Notes: generated by a model from the sequence alone, not told the origin. DNA of 64,000 bases from Takakia lepidozioides (GCA_030704615.1 CM060732.1:12278001-12342000); one strand, 5' to 3'. Numbered from the stretch's first letter, positions 21,707-35,280 are shown. Numbers and translations are program-made.

Positions 21707-21716
21707 CCTATCGAAG
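21707..21716. repeat. Target-site duplication of transposon B (left copy)
   Basis: CCTATCGAAG here and again at 35590-35599. Removing 21717-35599 leaves gag of the second Ty3 element in one frame across the join, which confirms insertion. Confidence 0.9.
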
Positions 21717-22119
21717 GAGGTTTGCTATTTCATGAGCATGAGCGGCATGAGCGGCATGAGCGGCATGAGCAGAGTAGTAACACAATCGGTTTTCATGAGC
21801 AGAAGTACAAATTTCGAAAATAAAAAACAATAAAAAAATAAAAAACAATAATTTAATGCAATGTGTCAGGAAAAACAAATATATTATTCGGCCCCTTGAA
21901 GGGAAAATTGCACTTTTGACAGTTGTGCTCATGAAATTTCGTCTTCCGCTCATGCCAATTCCCAGCGACATGTGCAAATATGGCGCCGAATTTCGCGGTA
22001 ATAGGGTCCGTAACCTGAAAAAACGGCGGCGTATTTCGCGGCAATAGGTCTGTCTGGCGAAAAATGGTGCCGAATTCCGCGGCTATAGGTCCCCTCATGA
22101 CAGGTAATTCGGCGCCATT
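21717..22119. repeat. Left terminal region of transposon B
   Basis: Inverted end followed by four tandem copies of GAGCGGCAT/GAGCATGA words (21733-21770) and then AT-rich DNA. From ~21975 GGCGCC-containing words (TGGCGCCGAATTTCGCGG) appear, the first members of the array at 22120. Confidence 0.7.
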
Positions 22120-22425
22120 TTTCCAGTGCATGTTCGGACTTAGCCAGTTTTCGGCGCAAAATAGGGAAATTTCGGCGCCATTTTTCCAGACACTGTACCA
22201 GTGCATGTTGGGACTTAGCCAGTTTTCGGCCCAAAAAAGAGAAATTCGGCGCCATTTTTCCAGACACGGTACCAGTGCATGTTGGGACTTAGCCAGTTTT
22301 CGGCCCCAAAAAGAGAAATTCGGCGCCATTTTCCCAAACACAGGTACCAGTGCATGTTGGGACTTAGCGAGTTTTCGGCCCCAAAAAGAGAATTTCGGCG
22401 CCATTTTTCCAGAAATGGCCCCAAA
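22120..22425. repeat. 75-bp tandem repeats near the left end of transposon B
   Basis: Four copies starting near 22126, 22201, 22275 and 22350. Each contains GTGCATGTTGGGACTTAGC, AGTTTTCGG and TTCGGCGCCATTTTTCCAG. The same words recur in the intron array at 32205-32985. ORFs in this stretch are translations of the repeat. Confidence 0.88.
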
Positions 22426-22566
22426 CTGCTTCTGTTGGATCTCAGTTTGAATGGAATATTGCCTCATTCCAGGAGTTTGGGGTGCATTTCATTACACTGC
22501 AAAAAAAAAGTCTGATACAGCAAAATGCATTTGAAAATATCCATATGGAGGATTCCGTTTGCCCCA

Positions 22567-25500
22567 TCAATGATTTCTGGAATCCCTAAGGAGGAGTTTG
22601 TGCAGCTCGTTCACGCTCAACGCCGGTGCATGAATAAAGTCATCAATAGTCACGTTCATCCTCAACCTCTTCAGGTAAATGTAATACAGATGCTTGCACG
22701 GATAATACTTCGAACCCTTCTTTGCTTCCATCAACGAGAAGTCCGTACAGTTGCAAGTCGGCTCCACTCCAATCGTAATTGTGTATACATCGTCGCGTAC
22801 AGCCGAGCCGGCCGTTGCCATCCGATACACACGCCCAAGGCCGGGTGGGGGTACGTCCACGGAGCTCTGAATAGTGCAAGCCATCCCAAGAGCATTGGCA
22901 ATCCGAGTCTCATTCAACTTGTTGGGAGGGTGTCGTCTCTTCACTCTTCCGAATCGCATTGTGGGATGTGCAGAATTGTCCAATCCGTCTCTACTGGACC
23001 GAGCAGTATGCAATGGCTGGGTCTGAGGAACCGGAAATGCGTGGGCCGGATGTCTGTGCGTTGCACCATTCGAAATCCTGCTGCAGATAGAGCATCCGCC
23101 TCATTCTGAGAGAGGCTGCAACCCGGTGCAACAGGCCAGACGCCCGGAGGCTCCGGCATTCCCTGAATCCCGTACTTGGGCTTGCCAAATACACAGGTCA
23201 TTATGTCGTGCCTACAGAACCAAAATGTCTGCGTTGTGGCGTGAGCAAATGTGGGAGTCAAAAATCTGCCGCTGAAACAAGGTGCAGGTACAGCACCGTG
23301 TGGGTTCCTCCGAATCATCTCACCACAGCGTGCTCTCGTATCCACCCGGATGGCGCAACACTTCCCTCGAAATGCCGGCAATGTCCTCGCAATTCTCCAC
23401 TGTGACTCCGACACTCTTGTCTCCACAATGGGAATGTTGTATTGCTTTACTACAGATGGCTCGTTATGTTGCCGGGGCACGCGCCCTGTGCTCAAAGGAG
23501 ATGGCGATCTTGAACGTGCAGGACTTCCGGTGCTCGACGAGACCTCCTCGGACAACATCACCGGACCACGAGGGAGCGTGCGAATATTCTTGTCAGCTCG
23601 CCATGAATCCTCTTCTCCGCCAGGTGCCTCGTCAAGTCTTCGTCTCACTGGACGGGTATGAACATCTCCTTCCAAATGTTGGCCTCTTCGCAGCAATGGC
23701 GTGTCCCGAAGGCCCTCTCGCAAGGCCGCCGCCCACTTCCGAGGATTCTTCGATCTGGAGGCAGTCCGCATCAGCATTTCCTGCCTGTCCGGCCCCAAGC
23801 CCCACTGTTTCCCTTTCAAGAACTCGTTGTACCTGCATTGCTGCATAATTGACCTCACAATGTCCTCCGTTGTGGCAGTGAGGATGTCCACCAGATGCGC
23901 CGCAGAGGAGGCACGCCAGGAAGAGTGCACTGATTCGGCCATGTTTGTCGTGGGCATGTCGGTGTCGGAGTCGAGACACATTTCCTGCACAAGCACATGT
24001 TGAGGTTACAAGCAAGTTACAAATATGGCCAAGAATAATATCCAACGGGACGCGAATTCGTGCAACTCACCTCCCGCATATAGTCGCCGAACTGGAGGAA
24101 ACGATAATGCCACCATGCTAGCCAACTGACCATTGCTCCTTCGTCTGATTTCCTTACAGCACCTGACGATGTCCACCAAGCCCGTATGCATGCAAACTGT
24201 GTCTCTGCATCATCCAAGGTGGGAGCGCGCTTCCACGCAAGGCACATGGAACGGTGCTCCTCTCTGAAATCTGGCGCCACGAGCCTGGTTGTGTACTGCG
24301 AAAGGCTCTGCAGAAAGTGGAACCCACAAGATCTCTCCTTGCCTTCCATGGGAACATTGGGGTCTTGCCCGTACACCCTTCGGATGGCAGCCCAATTTGC
24401 TTGTGCGTTGTCCGCCATGAAACCACGGAAATTGGGAGGGGGCAATCCCGCCTTGGCCATCTGTTCGTTTATTCCCTGCCAAAGAAGCATCTCCGATTGT
24501 GTGTCCTCTCCTTTCATCTCACAAATAGCAATTGTCATTAGCATCCTGCAGTGGGTGTCGTAGACATGTGCACCCATTGTCACCCACTGGTGATTTGTAA
24601 TTCGCTTGATATGGTCGAACATGACCCAACTGTTTGACAAGTTCCCACTCGTCATCCTGTCGACCAGTTCGACGCCACTGCCAGGTCCACACGTGGACAT
24701 TTTGAATACGAAACAACGATCTGCCTCAGTCCCTTGTCCTGGAAACCTACTTCCATGAATGTAGTCATATCCACATCGTCGCTTCACCTCCAGAATGGAG
24801 TGCATATCCGAGCCACGCCCAATTTTCTGTTTGCATGAGACAATGTGGTTTCGGACATTCGGTGAACATACGTGGGACACCGACTCCAGCAATGCCTCCA
24901 TTTCCTTCTCGTCGAGAGGAACTCTATCGGAGCCGTCTTCCGACATAATTCTGGCCAATGCCATCTTATGGGCGGCTTGGAGCTGTATCTGTTTGGGTTT
25001 GGCACCCGGTCTCAACTTAACCTCCTCCTGAACGAGCTGCTCTGCTTCGTGGGCAGCCTCCCGCGAGTTCCCCTCGCCAATTTGTGACAATGGGAACCAA
25101 CGTGTATGCAAGCTCGGGTGAGGTCAGGGAAACGGTGCAACACATAGAACTGCTTGGCATTACAAACAGACATGCAGTGTGGTGGTTCTTTGCAATGCGC
25201 ACACTTAAATGTGGAGTTCGGAACCTTCTCCTGAGCTCGAAATGGTTGGTGAGCTGTGCCTGTCCAATCGGTCTCGTTCCTGTGACCTCTGGATTTAAAG
25301 TGGAAGCAAGTTGGGGAGAAACACCGCAACGCGCCCGCACAAACAACGTAGCGCACCCGCACACCATCAAGCATCTTCATGCTGGTGGTTTTGGTAACGC
25401 ACCAAGGATGACCGTCATGTTTTCTATCCATATCTGTCAACATTCCGGACGCCCTCGAGTAGTCCGCCCGAGGAGGGAACTCAAAGAAGACATTACCGTC

Positions 25501-26157
25501 GACGTCGGCGGGAAGGCATGTAACCGATTTAATTGCGAACTTGCTGTAGTCCAGCCCGGCCAGCTCCGACCGGTGTCCCTCCAGGTGAAGCCCTCGCAGA
25601 ATTTCTAGAATAGATCGAACTGCGGTGCTCGTGCTGGGAATATGACTCCCTCCTCCACTGACGTCCATTGAGGACTTGCCTGATCTCCAGGACGACCTCG
25701 GAACTTCCATGACCTCGTCTGAGTCGGACAGGTTGTGAACAACCCGGTTCTCGGTCGTCTTCATGGATGGGTTCGGCTCTGGATTTACTTCGTTGCGGAC
25801 TTCTCTCTTTGAGGTACCCACTCTCTGATTCGCGGATTGTTTCGTGGAAGGCGCCAGGATAGACGGTGCATTTGGCGGGCAAATGAAGTCCCCAACAGCC
25901 CTGTATATGACGCTGTCCGATGGTGGAACTCGCCATTCCCTGCCATCGCCGAAATCATCGTGGAGCACAACAATACTCTCGACAACAAGGCCGTTTGAGT
26001 CCTTCCTTTCCTCCTCCAAAAAAACCGACCCCGGTTTCAGGTGGTATCGAACGCACAGATATTTCTCCATCACCCGGCAGGTGTCCCCTCTGCACGGAAA
26101 TGAAGCTCTATGCTCGTGAGGAGGGCAGTACACTGTAGCGCTCGGGTTTTCCGCCAT
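22567..26157 (-). pseudogene. MULE-like transposase of transposon B
   Basis: Start placed at MAENPSATV (26157); an upstream in-frame ATG at 26289 is possible. Same order as in A and C: N-terminal region; GCM/WRKY-like zinc segment (HDGHPWCVTKTT, CAGALRCFSPTC); C..C/H.H ligands; DDE core with FDHIKR, GFMADNAQANW and ERSCGFH; an 86-bp intron (23985-24070); a Ser/Arg-rich region; and a C-terminal SWIM finger CNCTDF...PCKHLYYIYL (22620-22740). Frames change near 25080 and 22990. It is clearly homologous to A and C but more distant, so the family has been diversifying in this genome for some time. Confidence 0.82.
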
Positions 26158-26439
26158 GGGAGATGTGCACACAAGACTGCCAGGATGGCGTGCGGGGAAG
26201 CTCCCTGGTAGAAGGGGGTGCAGCGATGGGAATGAATGCGATGCCGATTTGTCCGAGCGACGAAGCCTGATCCAAATCCAGGGAGCCAACTATCTCAAAA
26301 ATCCACAGTCAGAGTGTTAATGAACCTTGTCTCCGGAATGCGGCCCCTCGTCTTTGCGCAATAACTGCCAACGGTATGCAGTCAGAAAGTGGGGGGCCGT
26401 CCGGATGATGACGGCTGAAGGGGATAAGCCGGCACCGTG
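26158..26439. other. Upstream flank of transposase B
   Basis: Short non-repeat stretch between the transposase start and the palindrome array; it presumably holds the transposase promoter. No motif can be called. Confidence 0.35.
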
Positions 26440-28740
26440 CCGTCACATTACTACCCCCGAATGGAAATTCGGCACCCAACATCCAACAGAGGAAGCCCGG
26501 ATGAAGTCGCCTCGGGCGCAGAGGCCGGAGTGTGTGCGACAGAGAACATCCCCTGGATGGAGATTCGGCGCCGAATTTCCATCCGGTCCCCCCAAAGGGA
26601 GTCGTGTCGGGGGGTCAGGCCGAAAACTGGACGGCATAAAAACATCCCCAGATGGAAAAACGGCGCCGAATTTCCATCCGGGGCGATTCGGATGCAGTCG
26701 GGGAGGGGGGAGTGGCCTGCAGTTGGCTGTCACATTTCAACCCCCGGACGGAAATTCGGCAACGAATATCGAACAGGGGACGCCCGGATGAAGTCGCCTG
26801 GGGCACAGAGGCCGGCCAGTGTGCGACAGAGAACATCCCCTGGACGGCCATTCGGCGCCGAATTTCCATCCGGGCCCCCCCAAAGGAAGTGTTGTCGGGG
26901 GGTCAGAGCGAAAACTGGCCGACATAAAAACCTCCACAGATGGGAAAACGGCGCCGAATTTCAATTCGGGGCCGTTCCAATGCAGTCGGGGAGGGGGGAG
27001 AGGTCGGAACCTGGCAGTCATATTTCAACCCCCGGGACGGAAATTCGGCACCGAATATCCAACAGAGCGGCGGAGAGGCGGCACCTCTCCGACAGAGACC
27101 ATCCCCCGGATGGAGATTCGGCGCCGAATTTCCATCCAGCAGGTAAGTGGAATCTCGGATGGATGGAGATTCGGCGCCGAATTTCCATCCTGCAGGTAAT
27201 TCGAATCCCGGACGAATGGAAATTCGGCGCCGAATTTCCATCCAGCAGGTAAGTGGAATCTCGATGGATGGAGATTCGGCGCCGAATTTCCATCCTGCAG
27301 GTAATTCGAATCCCGGACGAATGGAAATTCGGCGCCGAATTTCCATCCAGCAGGTAAGTGGAATCTCGGATGGATGGAGATTCGGCGCCGAATTTCCATC
27401 CTGCAGGTAATTCGAATCCCGGATGAATGGAAATTCGGCGCCGAATTTCCATCCAGCAGGTAAGTGGAACTCGGATGGATGGAGATTCGGCGCCGAATTT
27501 CCATCCTGCAGGTAATTCGAATCCCTGCTGGATGGAAATTCGGCGCCGGATTTCCATCATGCAGGTAATTCGAATCACGGATGAATGGAATTCGGCGCCG
27601 AATTTCCATCCAGCAGGTAAGTCGAATCCCGAATAAATGGAAATCCGGCGCCGAATTTCCATCCAGCAGGTAAGTCGGATCAGTGCCGTATGGATATTCG
27701 GCGCCGAATTTCCACTCGCCATTATTTCTGAGCGAGGAATTACCTTCGTGCAGGTATTCGCATATAAGAATTACCTTCGTGCAGGTAATTCAGATGACAA
27801 TTACCTTCCTGCAGGTAATTCCAATCGATGTTTATTCCTCGTCCAGAATTACCTGCACAAAGGTAATTTTCATCTGGGAATTACCTGCACGAAGTAATTC
27901 TTGTATGCGAATTACCTGCACGAAGGTAATTTTATATGGGATTACCTGCACGAGGGTATTCCTTCGCTCGAGAAATAAATGGCGAATGGAAATTCGGCGC
28001 CGAATATCCATATGGCACCGATCCGACTTACCTGCAGGATGGAAATTCGGCGCCGAAATTCATTCATCCAGGATCGAATTACCTGCAGGATGGAAATTCG
28101 GCGCCGAATTTCCATTGGCACCGATCCGATTACCTGCTGGATGGAAATTCGGCGCCGAGATTTCCATTCATCGCGATTCGAATTACCTGCAGGATGGAAA
28201 TTCGGCGCCGAATTACCTGCTTGAGGGAAATTTGGCGCACCGCCCTACCTGCGCGGATGGAAATTCGGCGCCGGATTTCCATCCGCGCGCTTCCGAATTA
28301 CCTGCCGAAGGAAATTTGGCCGCCCGCCCTCCTGCGCGGATGGAAATTCGGCGCCGGATTTCCATCCGCGCGCATCCGAATTACCTGCTTGAAGGAAATT
28401 TGGCGCACCGCCCTACCTGCGCGGATGGAAATTCGGCGCCGGATTTCCATCCGCGCGCATCCGAATTACCTGCTTGAAGGGAAATTGGCGCACCGCCCTA
28501 CCTGCGCGGATGGAAATTCGGCGCCGGATTTCCATCCGCGCGCATCCGAATTACCTGCTTGAAGGAAATTGGCGCACCGCCCCTACCTGCGCGGATGGAA
28601 ATTCGGCGCCGGATTTCCATCCGCGCGCATCCGAATTACCTGCTTGAAGGAAATTTGGCGAACCGCCCTACCTGCGCGGATGGAAATTCGGCGCCGGATT
28701 TCCATCCGCGCGCTTCCGAATTACCTGCGTGAGGGAAATT
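26440..28740. repeat. 2.3-kb palindrome array between the divergent genes of transposon B
   Basis: About 28 copies of a perfect or near-perfect palindrome with core AAATTCGGCGCCGAATTT flanked by GGATGG/CCATCC, so each unit is ~30 bp of self-complementary sequence. From ~27110 they come every ~50-55 bp, with spacers alternating CAGGTAAGTGGAATCTCG and CAGGTAATTCGAATCCC. At 27720-27970 a different palindrome takes over (AATTACC...GGTAATT around TGCA). From 28240 the unit lengthens to ~85 bp. All long ORFs here only translate the repeat. Confidence 0.95.
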
Positions 28741-31700
28741 CCGGGACTGTTTTCGTCGATTTTCTTCCGACATGGAGGGCTTCATCCGACATTTAATTGC
28801 GCAGTTGGGCAATAAATGTCGACGGCCGTCGGTTATTATTCGGGCTGGCGACGCATGGCTTCCTGGACACGTACCCTAAATCTCATGCTATACTTGGCTT
28901 AACATGGTATTCCAGGCATGTACCCCAAAAAGGAGATCTTTTTGGCTGGGACTTATGCCGCCTGAAGGGCGTGGCTCTCCTGAGAGAGACCTCAGATCCA
29001 GACCGCGGCGGAAGTTGAAAGCTCTGTACTACGGACGACGGCCAATCTCTCGCATGGCCAAACTGAAGCTCCAGCAGGAGATTCCAGTGTCTTGCTCACA
29101 ACCTGCGCCAACTGAAGCCGAGTACTCTCAGGCAAGCCACTTCTGCTTTCGGTTTGTTCGATTTCTTTTTTGCTTTCGCTTCGTTACCTCGCTTTGTTTC
29201 TGCATCTTCATCCTGGCTTTGCTTTATGAGTGAACTTTAGATAGTTGACTGAACCTTAGATTGTTTGCAATGCGTGTGCAAATCCGGCAGCTCTGGAGAA
29301 GGCTGCTTGTGCATGTCATTCTTAGGCAATGGTTGCATTTGTTTTCATTGTTGTTGCATGGCTCTCCATACTTCCTAAACTTGTTATGTTTTCATTTTTG
29401 CTACATGATTGCTGCTATGGTGGTTGCGCTGCTGCTTTTTGCACCACTGTTGGTGTTCACGATTTTTGTCAATCACAGAGTGACGACGAGCCCGGCACGC
29501 TGGTGGTATCATCGACAGCTCCAACTCATCGCATGTTTGAATCGCCCAACTTGGGGCGAGAGGGCAAACTTAAATCTTTTGTTGGTGGACGGGAGGACTT
29601 GCAACGAGATTACGATAGAGTAGGCATTGGGGAGGTTGGTGCAGGCGGCATGGCAGGTGAAGGGCGTGAGGACATGAGGACAGCAGATCCGGCAATGGAG
29701 GTTGTTCATGCACATGCAGTAGGGCCCGCCACGCAAAGAAAAAGAAGAAAGCTAAGCACATGCAATCCCCGGCGAGAGAGCAGTCACGGGCTGCGGAGGG
29801 GGGAGTGAGCAGTGCGCGCGAGGGTGTCAGTTCGCCTCAATCAAAAGTGGTCGTCCTGGAGGGCTCCCCTGTTGCTAGCCCTAGTAAGAAACAGAAAGCC
29901 CGTGAGAGGGCAAAAGAGAGGGCAAAAGAACAGACGAGACAGAATGCTAGCCAGGAGGAAAGACAAAAGGCAGCTGAAGAGGCCAGGGGTGCCCAAATGA
30001 CAGATGCCAATGTAAGCGAGGGACACACAGAGACGGTGGATCCCTCAAGACACCACAGAGAGGCAGTAGCACACCGGTTAGACCATCGCGGGCAAGTGCA
30101 GCCCCCGCAATTACCCATACGGTGGAGAGTGGAGGAGAGGAAAGAACACCTGAAAGAGCACGATTGTGCAAGTTCGAGGTGAAGCCAGGGAGAGGGCAGT
30201 AGAGACGACGAGAGTGCTGGAGGTGGTTTCGCAGGTGGCTGACCCTGTTGAGGAGGACGACATGGATGTTTCTGACCAGGATGACATTCTCCCGGACATC
30301 CCCAGGCCCCAAACCCGGAGCATACAGGCTGGATTGGCGGTCTTGGTGGGCTGCCGGAAAACCCCTCTGCAGCAGACGTCATGTCTGAGGCGGATATGAA
30401 GTTGGCCGCTGCCAAGATGTTGGAGGCAAACCACAGCAACATTGGCAGGGTGCTGGGGGCATGGTGTACCCGGCCAGCTTCGAATTCCCCTTTGCCGCTT
30501 GGTGTCATTGCAGGTGGTGAGACCTGCCCTCCCAGGCGATATCGACAAGCTGAAATTCTCTTTCCGGGATGGATATCGAATGGGGTCTGTCTGCCGCCTT
30601 TTACGTTTCCATTGAGAACGACCACGGAGCTTCCCGTGCCACACTTCCGATGAGGTGGACAAATGGGGTCCCATTGGCAAACGCGAAATGAGGAGTTCGA
30701 GAGATCGATTGCTAGTGATCCTCTTTTCCAGCACATGTCCGGTAAGATGTTCTACGTGTGGGACGGCAATCATCGCTCCTGGCATGGATGGAGCACATTG
30801 CCCAAGCACACCAACGATCTCGATTGGCATTTCGCCGTCGATTGTGTTGTGCTGAAGGTTGCGGGGCCCAAAGATCGCAGTCTTCTCAAAGCTGCAATGG
30901 CCGACATCAAACTCGTAAGCTACAACCCCTCTCGCTTTTGGACTTTGAATTTGGAAGTCATTTCATTGCGAATCCTCATATATGATGAAAATTCCCATTT
31001 CAGTATTGTTTGATGGAAATGTGCACCTGCAGGGTGACTGAGAATGCCTTCATTGCCACCAACTTGTCCCATATGCTCTTCCGAGTGAAGGATGTCGGAA
31101 GCAGGGGGTGGCAAGAGTTTGCCAATTCCCTCAGTGCCGACCCTGCGCAAGTCGGAGGCAAAGGCAGACAGAACCTGGTATAGGCTGAGCGTCGACGCCA
31201 TGGTGGACTACATATTTCGGGTAAAGCTCCTGCAGTTTTGTTGAGCTAATTTGTCTCTCCTCCCCCAAATAGAAGAAATTGTGTTGAGCAGGATCTCTAA
31301 TCTTATGTGCTGCTTTCGACAGACGAAAATACAGCAGGATTTGGCACATGCGCGGAGGTTCTACATGGAGTCAGAGAGAAGAATCCAACCCTCCCCGGAA
31401 CTCGAATCGTATGTCAAAGCTGCGGAGGTGAGGGCCCGCATAAAGTACAAGTCGCGGATGGTAAAGTTACGTGGCCATAGCTGATCCCGCCCTTGGTGCC
31501 GACTTTCTGGTGGAGGGTGGGAAAGCACTACTCTCGCGCTCTGAAGCCCACGATGACATTGGAGAAGCTCCATCGTCTAGCCACATCCTGTGTGGATGCA
31601 ACAGAAAAGGTGATACATTCTTAACCAAATTGTGGTGGCAACAACTCCTTTTTGTGGTGTTGGCGCTTACGAATATGCTGGGTGGTTTGACAGACCCGGT

Positions 31701-34700
31701 GGCTCCAAATCTGGAATGGTTCCCAAAGTACCTAGGGACATGTGGAGCTTCCCCAAACCGGACAACTCTCTGACCCCACATTCGAACATGTGGATGAACC
31801 GCAATGACATGGTGGTTTCAGGTACTTCCCCACGCTTCGTTTGGGGCTTGTACTCTAGTAGGGGGTTGGATTCATTGTATTTTTTGAGGAAAGCGATCTG
31901 ATGGACAATCTCCACAGGTGACGACGAATGCGCAAGAGCAGCTGGACACACAAGCACATCAGTTCAAGATGGAGATATCTCCTGCAGCAGAGAGCCTACG
32001 TGACTATGTGACGAGGTACTTTCTGCTCTACAAAACCAACCTATTCTTTCGGGAGATAGCAGATGCTCGCCGGAGCCACGAGTTCACCGACCAGCCGAAC
32101 GCGGACAAAGCAGCAATGCGCCTTCTGTACAGGTTACATACGCGCTGCCTTTCTTTCAAGTCCTGGCATTTCAGGATGTTTAGAGGCCTAAGTGGTGTTA
32201 GGGAAAATGGCGCCGAATTTCCAGTCAGGGCTCCGAAAATGGCAAAGTCCCTAGACTGGCTGGCCCGGAACTGGAAATTCGGCGCCATTTTCCAGTTCCA
32301 GGCCCTATTGCCGTTCAGGGACTTAGCCATTTTCGGGCTAAGTCTAGTGTGGCTGGCCGGAACTGGAAATCGGCGCCGTTTCCAGTTCTAGGCCCTATGC
32401 CGTCAGGGACTTAGCCATTTTCGGGCTAAGTCCCTAGACTTGGCTGGCCCTGAACTGGAAATTCGGCGCCATTTTCCAGTTCTAGGCCCTATTGCCGTCC
32501 AGGGACTTAGCCATTTTCGTCTAAGTCCCTAGGGTGGCTGGCCCGGAACTGGAAATTTGCGCCGTTTTCCAGTTCTAGGCCCTATTGCCGCCAGGGACTT
32601 AGCCATTTCGGGCTAAGTCCCTAGACTGGCTGGCCCTGAAGTGGAAATTCGGCGCCATATTCCAGTTCCAGGCCCTATTGCCGTCCAGGGACTTAGCCAT
32701 TTCGGTCTAAGTCCCTAGGGTGGCTGGCCCGGAACTGGAAATTCGGCGCCGTTTTCCAGTTCTAGGCCCTATTGCCGTCCAGGGACTTAGCCATTTTTGG
32801 TCTAAGTCCCTAGGTGGCTGGCCCGGAAGTGGAAATTCGGCGCCGTTTTCCAGTTCCAGGCCCTATTGCCGTCCAGGGACTTAGCCATTTTCGGGCTAAG
32901 TCCCTAGACTGGGTGGCCCTGAAGTGAAATTCGGCGCCATATTCCAGTTGTAGGCCCTATTGCCGTTCAGGGACTTAGCCATTTTCGGACCAATTGGTTT
33001 TTTCATGAATGCAGGTACTGTGTAAGTTCTCGCTTTTGGAGAAAGGTCATCTGTCTTTCGAGCCACCATTCTTCCTGGCATGGAGGAACCCTGGGGCTGA
33101 CTCCATGTACACTGACGATATTGTGAAGGAGTGGCATCTGGAACATTTGCGTGATTGCCCTGGTATGTGGACCTTCCGCCCGGCTCGCTCGACCCATCCG
33201 AGTTTCAATTGAAGCTGATGCTGAATTCCGACGAAACCGGGCTCCGCTGCCTCCGTTGGGTGCAAAAGAGGCAAAAGCGCTTGCGAACTCCAGGAAAGCG
33301 GCAGAGCTTGCTCAGGCAGGAATTCAGGAGAAATTGCATGAGAAGAGTAAAGGTCAAAGGAAAAGGACAAGGAAACAGGTGACTGCAGTAACACCAAAAA
33401 GAAGAAAACCATCGGGGCATCGGAGGAGGCGCAGGAGGGGACCCAAGAGAGTGACTCCGACGCCGATTTTGTTCAAGGTCCTGCGACTGCTGTTGCTCCT
33501 ACCAGTCACCGGTCGTCCGGGTTCCCAAGTCAGTTCGGAGTGGGACTGGCTCTGCCAAGAAGTTGGCATTTGAGGGCGAGCCTACACGGCGGTATTCGGC
33601 GGTGACGTTTACGCACAGGCCAAAGCTAGAACCTCCAACCATCATCCAATGCGTCAATGAGAGCTTCCTTGACGCTCTCGCTGCCAGGGCGAAGAAGGTG
33701 GCACACAACAAGTCTCTGGCGGAGCAGAAGGGAAAGCCAAGAAGAGGGCTGCCGGTACAGAGCCTAAAGACACCCCTGGTTTTGAAGCCATGATGGAATT
33801 CTTCACGGCTGTGAGCACGAATTGCAAGAGCACTCGGGGGGGGTTGAGGTGGAGAGAGCTTGCGACATGATTCTCCTCGACATTCCAGATGGGGAGCTGC
33901 TGGAGGGCCTGGATGGTGTGCCCACCTGGAACAGGTTTACTGAGGACTACTGGAAAGCCGGGTTTGGCTGGCGGGATGCTTCTGGATGACGGTGGATGTG
34001 TGGTTGTCCTTGCCACGAGAGGGAAGACCACAGAGAATGCGGTGGCAAGGTGGACACCGAAAAGTGTCACCCCGGTCCTCCTCAGAAAATGGTTCTGCAT
34101 CAGTACGCAGGGGTTGCGAACAGAGGGCCAAAGTGTAAGTTATCAATCTATTGCATTCACTTCATATTGTGGTGTATGTTAAGTAGACCCTGGAATTGAT
34201 CCCTTCTTTGTTGGATGTGCAGACATTGGTGTTTGAGGCATATTGCTTTTGTGAAGAGAGGGTCTACGTTCAAATTCCGCAACGACGGTCGTCTTGTTGA
34301 TGCCGGCTGTGGGACCCTGTAACCTACGATGTCCTCTACAACTATGTGCCCCACTCTAGTATGCCGAAGGGACACAAAGACAGGCAAACCGTGGCGGTAC
34401 AGCCGCCGGACCCGAAGCCCTGCTTTCATCCAAAACCCTCATGGAGACGTGCTCGGATGTCCAAGGGCGGATTCTGGACCTCACATGCGGCACGGGTAAG
34501 CCTTCACGTGCTCAGTTTGTCCCCTGGCCCATTGCAATTGCATGCCGCAAGCTATTAACGCCCGCTTTGTTTCTCAGGTGCTTCAATGTGGGCAGGGACG
34601 TTGTCCGACAGGCATGTGTTCGCCTTCGAGCCAGATACTGCCCTCCACAACTCGGAACTTGCAGCGGCTGAACGTCTGCCGAAAGAGGAAGAGGCATCCT

Positions 34701-35280
34701 CGGAGGATGAGGAAAAATCCGAGAAGAGCAGGGGGAGGAAGTTGGGATCGAGGCCGAGGAGCCCCCTTTACGAGTGAGTGGTGGCATTGTAAGTTGCCTC
34801 CAGATTTTTGTGAGGCACCTCCCTCCGCTCTCTTATTTCATGAAAACCCTTTCTGGTTGTGCTGGTATTGACATTCTTTCAAGTGGATTTGTTCTTACTG
34901 TAGGATGCCAAGTACTTGCCGGATGGGACGTCTATCACCGGAGTTTCATGGGCAGGAGGAAACGTGCCTTTTTTGCCAGGGGAGATTTCATGCCTAGTCC
35001 AGAAAGGGAGTACATCCTGCCTACTTATGCTGCCCGGCTTGCTTCGGTGTCCATTAGGAGGTGTTCCGAACGTAGTCGTGTACAGCAGATTTTAGACGAG
35101 GCAAGCCTCAAGAAAATGAAGATGAGGAGGAGGCAGCAGCTATTAGAGCCCGTCGGGCTCATAGATTTGTGTTGGATTCTGCTGAGGAAGTGGGGGAGAA
35201 GACGCAGAAGATTCCCAGGAGGTGAGGTGGACAGTCCCCCAAGGAGAGGACGGGATTTTTGAGAAGCATAGTGGACACTG
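28741..35280 (+). pseudogene. ParB-like plus permuted DNA methyltransferase-like cargo protein, copy B
   Basis: Diverged, multiply frameshifted relative of the cargo in A and C. Recognisable pieces in order: basic N-terminal region (~29480-30180, many KKKK/ERAKE words); ParB/Srx-like part VVRPALPGDIDKLK...GYRMGS and KMFYVWDGNHR (DGNHR at 30762-30776); ADPALGADF and LEKLHRLAT (~31480-31610); a segment ending in MRLLYR (~31916-32132); the big intron; a cognate of the HFRDC region (LEHLRDC, ~33140); a basic linker; MILLDIPDG (33879-33893) with TWNRFTEDYW; and motif I DLTCGTG/GASMW...FAFEPD split by an intron at 34496-34578. Downstream exons to ~35280 are Arg/Glu-rich and unrecognised. DIPDG is kept although the rest has drifted, which suggests past selection on it. 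Confidence 0.65.
32205..32985. repeat. ~94-bp tandem repeats in an intron of cargo gene B
   Basis: Eight units with GGGACTTAGCC at 32318, 32406, 32502, 32594, 32688, 32782, 32876 and 32970 (spacing 88-96). Each unit holds GGAAATTCGGCGCCATTTTC and the inverted pair GACTTAGCCA...TAAGTCC. It shares words with the 75-bp array at 22120. It sits where A and C carry their hairpin introns. Confidence 0.92.

Noticed and set aside
27018-27722. Long ORFs rich in MEIRRRISI on both strands
   Set aside because: They are translations of the palindrome array; both strands give the same peptide, which shows it is the repeat.
26440-28740. CRISPR-like array
   Set aside because: Units are self-palindromic, spacers are themselves repeated, and the setting is a eukaryotic transposon.
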